Assembly (NCBI GenBank): GCA_030830425.1
Contig: JAURND010000116.1
Coordinates: forward strand, 1-5,221
Source: Gammaproteobacteria bacterium
GTDB taxonomy: Bacteria; Pseudomonadota; Gammaproteobacteria; JAURND01
Length of the DNA stretch: 5,221 nt
Direction: 5' to 3'
The stretch's first letter is position 1, and the number at the start of each line of letters is the position of its first letter. The position numbers and the translations under genes are program-made. The notes beneath the pieces are model-generated. The model searched no databases and had not been told where the DNA came from. It was given only the letters and a program-made list of their open reading frames with translations. Shown in pieces: positions 1 to 5,221 of this stretch.

Positions 1-26
1 AAGCGTCCCGGCGAAGGCCGGGATCC
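1..26. repeat. REP-like hairpin repeat, left copy
   Basis: This short palindromic element has stem arms TCCCGGC (6-12) and GCCGGGA (17-23) around a GAAG tetraloop, and ends in the GGATCC palindrome at 21-26. A near-identical copy lies at 5168-5193 in the opposite orientation. The two copies differ at paired stem positions (GGC/GCC here, GAC/GTC there), so both keep a perfect 7-bp stem. This compensatory change supports a folded or palindrome-recognised element rather than chance similarity. Its left boundary is unknown because the window starts inside or at the element. REP-type intergenic repeats in proteobacteria are often dispersed by RAYT transposases, but no such gene is present here and the link is only by analogy. 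Confidence 0.7.
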
Positions 27-97
27 ACTGCTTCTACCTAATTATGCTGAATGGTTACTTTTTTTACTGCCTTCCCCTCACCCAACCACAAACACTT

Positions 98-1477
98 ATG
101 CTATCTATTTACAATACCGCCACCAAAAAAAAAACCCTTTTTAATCCGATTACACCCGGCAAAGTGACGTTGTATGTGTGTGGTGTGACAGTTTACGGTC
201 ACTGCCATATCGGACACGGTCGCGTCTATATCTTTTTTGATATGGTCAGACGATACCTAGAATCAAGCGGTTATGCCGTTTATTATGTGAGAAACATCAC
301 TGATATTGACGATAAAATCATCAATCGCGCCGCTCAAAATAAAGAGCCCATCGCGGCACTCACCCAACGCTTTATCGATGCCCTTCATGAAGATGATCAT
401 TCTTTAGGTATATTGCCCCCTACAGCGGAACCTAAAGCCACTGAATTTATCCCTCAAATGATCGTATTAATTCAAAGATTAATGGACAAAGGAATTGCCT
501 ATATCGCTGGCAATGGTGATGTGTGTTACGACGTGCATCAATTTGCCGATTACGGAAAATTTGCGCATCAAACGCTCGAAAAATTACATCGAGGCGCACG
601 TATAGATATCCTAGAAGGAAAAAAAGATCCCTTAGATTTTGTGTTATGGAAGCTAGCCAAACCAGATGAGCCTAACTGGGATTCTCCTTGGGGGAAAGGT
701 CGGCCTGGCTGGCATATTGAGTGCTCTGCCATGTCTGCGGCCTGTTTAGGCAAACACATAGACATCCATGGCGGTGGCTCTGATTTAATTTTCCCCCATC
801 ATCAAAATGAAATTGCGCAATCTGAAGCGGCAAACGATTGTCGTTTTGCGAATAACTGGATGCATATTGGCTATGTACAAGTCAATGCAGAAAAAATGTC
901 CAAATCGCTAAATAATTTCTCAACGATTCGTGATGTGGTGCTCGAATATGATGTGGAAATCATTCGCTATTTTGCATTAGCCAGCCATTATCGCAGCCCG
1001 ATTAATTATAGTCGAGAAAACTTAGAAAGCGCTCAGGCAGGGCTAGCGCGTCTTTATTTAAGCCTTAGAGATTTACCACCTACTGATCACATCAGCGATA
1101 CTGATTTTGAAAAGCGCTTTCATGACGCCATGGATGATGACTTTAATACACCCATCGCCCTATCCGTGCTATTTGACCTCGTTAGAGAAATCAATACATT
1201 GCGAGATGCGGATAAACCACAGGAAGCTGCTGCGCTTGGAAACCTGCTTAAAAAACTCTCGAGCGTATTTGGCATACTCCAAAAAGAGCCCACCGATTTT
1301 TTACAAGAAGGGATCACAGAACCCGATATGCAAAAAATAGAAGCGCTAGTTGCTGCCAGAAATGAAGCACGTAGCAATAAAGATTGGAAAAAAGCAGATC
1401 AAATTCGCCAAACGCTCATGGACCTCGGCGTTGTTTTAGAAGATCATATCGCAGGGACACATATCAGGAAAGCATAG
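98..1477 (+). CDS. cysS: Cysteine--tRNA ligase (cysteinyl-tRNA synthetase)
   Basis: This cytoplasmic class Ia aminoacyl-tRNA synthetase charges tRNA-Cys with cysteine using ATP. The product is 459 residues, about the family length (E. coli 461). From the start at 98 the protein begins MLSIYNTATKKK and aligns without offset to E. coli CysS. The four zinc ligands that select the cysteine thiol fall at Cys28, Cys209 (in GWHIECS), His234 and Glu238 (in PHHQNE). The ATP-binding signatures are HIGH at 37-40 and KMSKS at 266-270. The Rossmann catalytic core is followed by the DALR-type helical domain (AMDDDFNTP at about 344-352) and a complete C-terminal tRNA-binding end. An in-frame ATG at 44 would add 18 residues that do not resemble the family, so the internal start was chosen. 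Neither start has a clear Shine-Dalgarno sequence. A run of ten A residues (125-134) encodes three lysines near the N terminus. The gene stands alone and converges on the next gene. No key residue is missing. Confidence 0.97.
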   Translation: MLSIYNTATKKKTLFNPITPGKVTLYVCGVTVYGHCHIGHGRVYIFFDMVRRYLESSGYAVYYVRNITDIDDKIINRAAQNKEPIAALTQRFIDALHEDDHSLGILPPTAEPKATEFIPQMIVLIQRLMDKGIAYIAGNGDVCYDVHQFADYGKFAHQTLEKLHRGARIDILEGKKDPLDFVLWKLAKPDEPNWDSPWGKGRPGWHIECSAMSAACLGKHIDIHGGGSDLIFPHHQNEIAQSEAANDCRFANNWMHIGYVQVNAEKMSKSLNNFSTIRDVVLEYDVEIIRYFALASHYRSPINYSRENLESAQAGLARLYLSLRDLPPTDHISDTDFEKRFHDAMDDDFNTPIALSVLFDLVREINTLRDADKPQEAAALGNLLKKLSSVFGILQKEPTDFLQEGITEPDMQKIEALVAARNEARSNKDWKKADQIRQTLMDLGVVLEDHIAGTHIRKA

Positions 1478-1511
1478 ACACTGTTTACAATGCTACGCTG
1501 TTTGAAAGGGG

Positions 1512-2339
1512 TTACCTAGGCGCGACCACGACCGCATCGGCAACTGCTGATTGATTGCTGATCGCTAACGAAAAATTCGAGAACGATGCATACATTTGCG
1601 CCGAATGTCCACCGTCTAAATTAATCGCATCTAGACAATCTAACCCCCCTACTGATAGCGATTTTCGCATAATTTCTGCAAGTGCGTCCGTCGATAAAAA
1701 TAGATTTTCTGTGGTTAATAGGATAATTTGATGATCTCGCGTAATGCCCAACGCAGTGCGTGCACCGACACGACCATTTAAGCCCTGGGTTTTTGCTCCA
1801 TTGATGATTAGTCGGGGTCCTGCTTGAATGGCAAATTCTATTTGGGTATCTGGGTAATACGCAGAGGGGGGAATAATGGCAGCTTCTTTATTTTTTACAA
1901 AAAAAATACTCCACCAACTGATATTTTTAATAGGATTCGTCTGTTTATATCCAGTGATCCGCAGACCAAGTGGTTGTAACTCAGGGGTAAAAAAACCGCC
2001 ATTAATCGCCAATAAAATAGGATTGATTGACCATAATTGTTTAAAATTTTCTTCAGGTAAAACGCTGTTTTTGGGCACCCCGGACACTTTAAGCTGGTAA
2101 TGATTTAAATCTAATTTAAATGCATGAATATAGCCATCTGGAGAATCATTGGGTTCTGCAATTTTCGTATAGGCCAAACCCGGTTGTAGCGTTTTCCAGG
2201 TGGTCGCGACATTTGCCCACGCGAGATTGCTGATTCCACTGACTGCTAAGATGAGTAGACACTGCCAAAATAGCGTCATACTGACCCAGTATCGAATATT
2301 CGATCGTACGGATTTTTCTATCAAAATGATTAAGTTCAT
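1512..2339 (-). CDS. Exported phosphodiester glycosidase (NAGPA/DUF2233-type) domain protein
   Basis: This 275-residue protein is predicted to be exported and to carry one phosphodiester glycosidase domain, the family named after the mammalian uncovering enzyme NAGPA. Visible family motifs in order are NGGFF (113-117), QAGPRLIING (172-181), RTALGIT (194-200) and NLDGGHSAQMY (240-250). The last contains the conserved Asp-Gly-Gly-x-Ser signature. A hydrophobic stretch (about 21-38) ends in LAWA, giving a plausible signal peptidase I cut after Ala42 and a periplasmic or secreted mature protein. The start is uncertain. The longest form gives an unusually long 20-residue n-region and leaves 15 bases to divergent murD. 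Starting at Met21 (base 2279) gives a compact signal peptide and a 75-base gap with room for promoters. Ribosome-binding sequences are weak for both. It converges on cysS with a 34-base gap. Substrate and role are unknown; proximity to murD hints at envelope glycan work, but that is inference. Confidence 0.85.
   Translation of the reverse strand: MNLIILIEKSVRSNIRYWVSMTLFWQCLLILAVSGISNLAWANVATTWKTLQPGLAYTKIAEPNDSPDGYIHAFKLDLNHYQLKVSGVPKNSVLPEENFKQLWSINPILLAINGGFFTPELQPLGLRITGYKQTNPIKNISWWSIFFVKNKEAAIIPPSAYYPDTQIEFAIQAGPRLIINGAKTQGLNGRVGARTALGITRDHQIILLTTENLFLSTDALAEIMRKSLSVGGLDCLDAINLDGGHSAQMYASFSNFSLAISNQSAVADAVVVAPR
2291..2304. promoter_or_regulatory. Perfect 14-bp palindrome, candidate operator
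   Basis: ATCGAATATTCGAT is identical to its own reverse complement. It lies between the divergent glycosidase gene and murD, covering the possible -10 element of the minus-strand gene and sitting about 50 bases upstream of the murD start. It is directly followed by overlapping short palindromes CGATCG (2301-2306) and CGTACG (2305-2310). Its symmetry and position would suit a dimeric repressor. However, it is also inside the coding sequence if the glycosidase gene starts at 2339. No regulator is identified, so the call is positional only. Confidence 0.3.
2295..2324 (-). promoter_or_regulatory. Possible promoter for the minus-strand glycosidase gene
   Basis: On the minus strand, TTGATA (2319-2324, five of six matches to TTGACA) is followed after 18 bases by AATATT (2295-2300, four of six matches to TATAAT). 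Transcription would begin near 2287-2289, inside the longest version of the glycosidase reading frame. It would therefore serve only the shorter version starting at 2279, with a leader of roughly ten bases. The -10-like hexamer lies at the centre of a perfect palindrome (2291-2304). This is a weak consensus match found by eye. Confidence 0.25.
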
Positions 2340-2354
2340 GTTATATCTCTGAGT

Positions 2355-3710
2355 ATGAGTGACAATAAAAACACCTCAAAAACAAGTATACAAGTGATCA
2401 TCGGTCTTGGCAAAACCGGATTATCTTGCGCGCGCCATCTACATCACCAAAAAATTCCTTTTGCCATCACGGATAGTCGAGAAAATCCACCTGGATTATC
2501 TGAATTCAAACAACATTTTCCAGATGTTCCCCTATCTGTTGGACAATTAGCGCCTAGTTTTTGTCTAAAAGCCAGTCGCTTAATTGTCAGTCCTGGTGTA
2601 TCACTCAAAACGCCTGTCATTCAGGAGGCCATTGCACGTGGCATTCCAGTCATTGCTGATATCGAACTATTTGCAGAACATGCCAAAGCTCCCATCATCG
2701 CAATCACCGGTTCCAACGGAAAAAGCACTGTCACGACATTAGTGGGAGAGATGGCTAAAAAAGCAGGCTTAAATGTGGGTGTAGGTGGAAACTTAGGGAC
2801 ACCTGCTTTAGACTTGTTGTCTGATACAAAATCAGATCTATACGTATTAGAACTCTCTAGTTTTCAACTTGAAAGCAGTTTTTCTTTAAAACCCTTTGCT
2901 GCGGTGTTATTAAATTTATCTGAAGATCATCAAGACCGTTATGACACGCTATCTGATTATCGATTAGCAAAACAGCGTATTTATCAACATTGTCAATATG
3001 CCGTAGCCAATCGCCAAGAGGCTTGGCTGTGTCAAAATGCTGCTTTTACTTTTGGCACAGACGCGCCTATGCATGCCAATGAGTTTGGATTACGTGAAAT
3101 CGATAATCAGCACTATCTATGCCAAGGTCAAACGCCACTCATTCAAACAGCCGCGCTGTCTATCAAGGGAAAACATCAATTGGCCAATGCATTGGCTGCG
3201 CTGGCTTTAGGCCATGCTTTTGGACTACCGCTATCAGCCATGTTGGGCGCGATTCAAGATTTCAAGGGACTGGCGCATCGTTGTCAATGGATAGGCACCA
3301 AAAACGGGGTCACCTGGTATAACGATTCTAAAGCCACAAATGTAGGGGCAGCTCAAGCGGCTTTAACTGGTTTAGGGGATGCCATAACCGGAAAACTCAT
3401 TGTCATTGCCGGTGGACAGGGGAAAAAATCAGATTTCACGCCACTTCAAGCGCCCCTAAAAAAATATGCACGCTGCTTAATTTTAATCGGCGAAGACGCA
3501 GCACTCATTGAAGAAGCATTAACAGGCAGCACTGACATTCAACAGGCAAAAACGCTGCCTGATGCGGTTGCGCTTGCAGAAAAAAACGCCCAATCTGGAG
3601 ATGTTGTAATTTTAGCCCCCGCTTGTGCAAGTTTTGATATGTTTGATCATTTTGAACATCGCGGCGAAGTGTTTATGGCTGCCGTGAAAGATAAAATAGC
3701 GTTGTCGTAG
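2355..3710 (+). CDS. murD: UDP-N-acetylmuramoyl-L-alanine--D-glutamate ligase
   Basis: This cytoplasmic Mur ligase adds D-glutamate to UDP-MurNAc-L-alanine with ATP, the second amino-acid step of peptidoglycan precursor synthesis. The product is 451 residues, slightly longer than E. coli MurD (about 438). The N-terminal UDP-binding Rossmann domain carries GLGKTG (17-22) and IVSPGV (77-82). The central ATPase domain has the P-loop GSNGKST (119-125, Lys123), LELSSFQLE (165-173, with metal-site Glu166), EDHQDRY (190-196) and YRLAKQRIY, whose Lys206 corresponds to the carbamylated lysine of E. coli MurD. The C-terminal domain has LAHR (306-309), DSKATN (324-329) and PACASFD (422-428), all family-typical. 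The start at 2355 places the first beta strand at the usual distance from the N terminus. Its Shine-Dalgarno sequence is poor. ftsW follows after 8 bases, so the two are very probably cotranscribed. mraY, the usual upstream neighbour, is replaced by a divergent gene, so murD needs its own promoter here. Confidence 0.97.
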   Translation: MSDNKNTSKTSIQVIIGLGKTGLSCARHLHHQKIPFAITDSRENPPGLSEFKQHFPDVPLSVGQLAPSFCLKASRLIVSPGVSLKTPVIQEAIARGIPVIADIELFAEHAKAPIIAITGSNGKSTVTTLVGEMAKKAGLNVGVGGNLGTPALDLLSDTKSDLYVLELSSFQLESSFSLKPFAAVLLNLSEDHQDRYDTLSDYRLAKQRIYQHCQYAVANRQEAWLCQNAAFTFGTDAPMHANEFGLREIDNQHYLCQGQTPLIQTAALSIKGKHQLANALAALALGHAFGLPLSAMLGAIQDFKGLAHRCQWIGTKNGVTWYNDSKATNVGAAQAALTGLGDAITGKLIVIAGGQGKKSDFTPLQAPLKKYARCLILIGEDAALIEEALTGSTDIQQAKTLPDAVALAEKNAQSGDVVILAPACASFDMFDHFEHRGEVFMAAVKDKIALS

Positions 3711-3718
3711 AAAGAACC

Positions 3719-4978
3719 ATGGCAAATCCAACTCCAACTCCAACGCCTAAAAAGCGAGCGATATACTACGACTCATGGCTCCTATTTTCAGGTATCGTGA
3801 TTTTGATTGTCGGCCTATTGATGGTCGCATCATCCTCTATCGTCATTTCTGACCGCGCTTATGGATTTGGCTTTTATTATCTCATTCGACAAGTGATTTA
3901 TTTAATATTCGGCTTAGGGATTGGATTTTTCGCCACACGCGCGCCGTTAAATTTTTGGCAGCGCATCAATGGCTATCTCATGCTATTGAGTTTTATCCTA
4001 CTGATTTTGGTACTCATTCCAGGTATCGGCAAAGAAGTTAACGGCAGCATGCGTTGGATTATCGTCGGCCCTATTTCACTGCAAGTCTCTGAAATGGTCA
4101 AACTGTGCGTCATTATTTATTTAGCAGGTTATATTGTTAGGCGTCAACATGAAGTAAAAACGCGAATTCGCGGTTTTTTAAAACCACTACTTTTGTTAGG
4201 CGGGCTTGCCTTATTGTTACTACAAGAACCTGACTTTGGCGCCACTACCGTGATCATCGCCACAGCATTGGGTATTTTATTTGTAGGCGGCGTACGTCTC
4301 TGGCAATTTGTTTTTTTATTGATCGCAGCCGCCGGAGCCCTCGGTTTATTGGCTATCTCCGCGCCTTATCGTCTGCTACGTCTCACAACATTTTTACATC
4401 CCTGGTCGAATCCTTTTGATACCGGATATCAACTCACGCAATCTTTAATTGCCTTTGGACGCGGCGGCGTTTGGGGCGTTGGCTTAGGAAATAGCGTACA
4501 GAAATTGTTTTATTTACCCGAAGCGCATACTGATTTTCTATTCGCGGTACTGGGAGAAGAATTAGGATTGATGGGCCAACTGCTCTTGGTCTTACTATTT
4601 ACGATTTTAGTCGGCAGAGGATTAATGATCAGCTATCGCGCTTATCGTCATGGCTATTTCTTCAACGCCTATTTAGGCTGTGGTTTATCGCTCTGTTTAG
4701 GCCTACAGGTCATGATTAATATTGGTGTAAATTTAGGTATTCTGCCCACAAAAGGACTAACCCTGCCACTGATGAGCTATGGCGGCACCAGCTTATGGAT
4801 GAACTGCCTATTGCTTGGATTGTTATTACGAGTAGGCATAGAATCTAAGTTTAAAAACAATACGCTATACCCCGCTGGATCATCCGCCACCATAAAACAA
4901 ACGCCAAACCCCGTCAGTTTAACAGCTGAACAGACAGAATCCACAAAAGAAGGCGGTGCGTATTATAGAAAAAAGTGA
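3719..4978 (+). CDS. ftsW: Septal peptidoglycan glycosyltransferase FtsW (SEDS family)
   Basis: This inner-membrane SEDS protein polymerises lipid II into glycan strands at the division septum, working with the transpeptidase FtsI. At 419 residues it is close to usual FtsW length. About ten hydrophobic segments are visible, near residues 20-41, 53-72, 86-101, 125-141, 154-169, 174-191, 194-213, 278-298, 313-337 and 350-372. A long loop (about 214-275) leads to LPEAHTDFLFAVLGEE (266-281), in which Asp272 matches the catalytic aspartate of the family. The signature PTKGLTLPLMSYGGTS is at 343-358. Adjacency to murD and this signature favour FtsW over the elongation homologue RodA. The cytoplasmic N terminus has a Pro-Thr run encoded by three tandem CCAAC(T/G) hexamers (3728-3745). 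The last 45 or so residues form a hydrophilic tail. A purine-rich AAAGAA precedes the ATG by two bases and is not a good Shine-Dalgarno site, so translational coupling to murD is likely. murG does not follow within the window. Confidence 0.96.
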   Translation: MANPTPTPTPKKRAIYYDSWLLFSGIVILIVGLLMVASSSIVISDRAYGFGFYYLIRQVIYLIFGLGIGFFATRAPLNFWQRINGYLMLLSFILLILVLIPGIGKEVNGSMRWIIVGPISLQVSEMVKLCVIIYLAGYIVRRQHEVKTRIRGFLKPLLLLGGLALLLLQEPDFGATTVIIATALGILFVGGVRLWQFVFLLIAAAGALGLLAISAPYRLLRLTTFLHPWSNPFDTGYQLTQSLIAFGRGGVWGVGLGNSVQKLFYLPEAHTDFLFAVLGEELGLMGQLLLVLLFTILVGRGLMISYRAYRHGYFFNAYLGCGLSLCLGLQVMINIGVNLGILPTKGLTLPLMSYGGTSLWMNCLLLGLLLRVGIESKFKNNTLYPAGSSATIKQTPNPVSLTAEQTESTKEGGAYYRKK

Positions 4979-5035
4979 CGATTCACTCGATTCTGCAGTT
5001 TTTACCACTAGCACTTAAAAACACCTAATAAAAAT

Positions 5036-5070
5036 GGTTTCCCGCCTCTGCGGAAATAACCGCATTTTAT
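5036..5070 (+). terminator. Possible terminator hairpin downstream of ftsW
   Basis: About 60 bases after the ftsW stop, CCGC (5042-5045) and GCGG (5050-5053) form a stem around a CTCT loop. It can be extended by TTT/AAA with one bulged C, or by GGTT (5036-5039) with AACC (5058-5061) across an internal loop. A short T-rich stretch (ATTTTAT, 5064-5070) follows after three bases. The U-tract is weak and interrupted, so this is a tentative end for the murD-ftsW transcript. The same bases could instead pair with the inverted repeat just downstream: ACCGCA at 5059-5064 is complementary to TGCGGT at 5127-5132. Confidence 0.35.
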
Positions 5071-5145
5071 ACCGCTCTTACTTAAAGGTACTGGTTTTTA
5101 AAACAATAGGCTGAAAAAAATGCTATTGCGGTAAGAACGGTATAA
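5067..5145. repeat. Imperfect inverted repeat with nested hairpin
   Basis: Arms 5067-5081 and 5131-5145 pair at 14 of 15 positions; the only mismatch is C5075 against A5137. A smaller stem, CAATAG (5104-5109) with CTATTG (5123-5128), is nested inside around a loop containing seven A residues. The arms can be read as TACCG...CGGTA termini flanked by TA dinucleotides (5068-5069 and 5143-5144), a pattern seen in small nonautonomous elements mobilised by IS630/mariner-type transposases. Equally it could be a structured RNA, an untranslated-region fold or a dispersed palindromic unit. No reading frame of interest lies within it. The symmetry is seen directly; the nature of the element is inference. 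Confidence 0.55.
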
Positions 5146-5167
5146 CCTGTTAAATTTAAGGGGGCAT

Positions 5168-5193
5168 GGATCCCGACCTTCGTCGGGACGCTT
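5168..5193. repeat. REP-like hairpin repeat, right copy, inverted
   Basis: The stem TCCCGAC (5171-5177) and GTCGGGA (5182-5188) closes a CTTC loop, with a GGATCC palindrome at 5168-5173. Read on the minus strand it matches the element at 1-26 except for two stem positions that change together and keep pairing. It is enclosed by complementary runs AGGGGG (5159-5164) and CCCCCT (5203-5208), so the full structure may be about 50 bases. A further small stem, AAAACC (5199-5204) with GGTTTT (5209-5214), overlaps the right side and could be an alternative fold or a weak terminator for a gene entering from the right. It lies in noncoding sequence downstream of ftsW; no gene is recognisable from 4979 to the window end. 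Confidence 0.7.
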
Positions 5194-5221
5194 CGCGAAA
5201 AACCCCCTGGTTTTGTCTCAC

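Noticed and set aside
44..97. N-terminal extension of cysS from the ATG at 44
   Set aside because: The added 18 residues have no counterpart in the family as I know it, while starting at 98 gives exact E. coli numbering of the zinc ligands. No ribosome-binding site favours the upstream ATG.
568..765. Minus-strand open frame inside cysS
   Set aside because: It lies wholly opposite the conserved catalytic core of cysS, and its translation has no recognisable motif or domain; treated as a shadow frame.
1107..1377. Overlapping open frames on both strands within the 3' part of cysS
   Set aside because: Both are out of frame with, or antisense to, a clearly conserved protein and show no independent signature or start signal.
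1876..2100. Plus-strand open frame opposite the glycosidase gene
   Set aside because: It is antisense to the NGGFF-containing region of a family-recognisable protein and has no features of its own beyond a short hydrophobic stretch.
3119..3322. Alternate-frame open frame inside murD
   Set aside because: It overlaps the conserved C-terminal part of murD, and its translation is not recognisable.
5141..5155. TATAAC (5141-5146) or TTAAAT (5150-5155) as a promoter for a gene to the right
   Set aside because: TATAAC has no acceptable -35 at 16-18 bases. TTAAAT has only a three-of-six -35 match (TTGCGG at 5126-5131). Both overlap the inverted repeat, so the matches may be incidental.
1..5221. CRISPR array, tRNA, rRNA, or a complete insertion sequence
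   Set aside because: There are no regularly spaced direct repeats, no cloverleaf or ribosomal signature seen on either strand, and no transposase reading frame. The repeats present are isolated hairpins.

Overview
The window carries four protein-coding genes and two short noncoding flanks. It looks like chromosome of a moderately AT-rich gammaproteobacterium. CysS, MurD and FtsW resemble the Escherichia coli proteins closely, including the E. coli numbering of the CysS zinc ligands. The mixed, rather AT-leaning codon use and short hairpin repeats would fit a Legionellales-type (Legionella/Coxiella-like) lineage, but that placement is an inference by eye without a search.

Layout: a REP-like hairpin repeat opens the window (1-26). 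cysS follows on the plus strand (98-1477). A 34-base convergent gap separates it from a minus-strand gene for an exported phosphodiester glycosidase (NAGPA/DUF2233-type) domain protein (1512-2339). That gene diverges from murD (2355-3710) across only 15 bases if its longest start is used, or 75 bases if the start at 2279 is used. ftsW (3719-4978) follows murD after 8 bases. The last 243 bases are noncoding. They hold a possible terminator hairpin, a 79-base imperfect inverted repeat and a second copy of the REP-like hairpin in the opposite orientation to the first.

How the genes fit together: murD (cytoplasmic addition of D-glutamate to the UDP-MurNAc-peptide) and ftsW (septal peptidoglycan glycosyltransferase) are a two-gene remnant of the division and cell-wall (dcw) cluster. 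The usual neighbours mraY (upstream) and murG (immediately downstream) are absent here. The glycosidase-like protein is predicted to be exported and may act on an envelope glycan, but its substrate is unknown. cysS is a housekeeping gene without an evident functional link to the others.

I did not find a convincing new multi-gene system. The points most worth a second look are the inverted REP-like repeats bracketing the window, the hairpin-rich tail after ftsW, and the compressed divergent region with a perfect 14-base palindrome between the glycosidase gene and murD.
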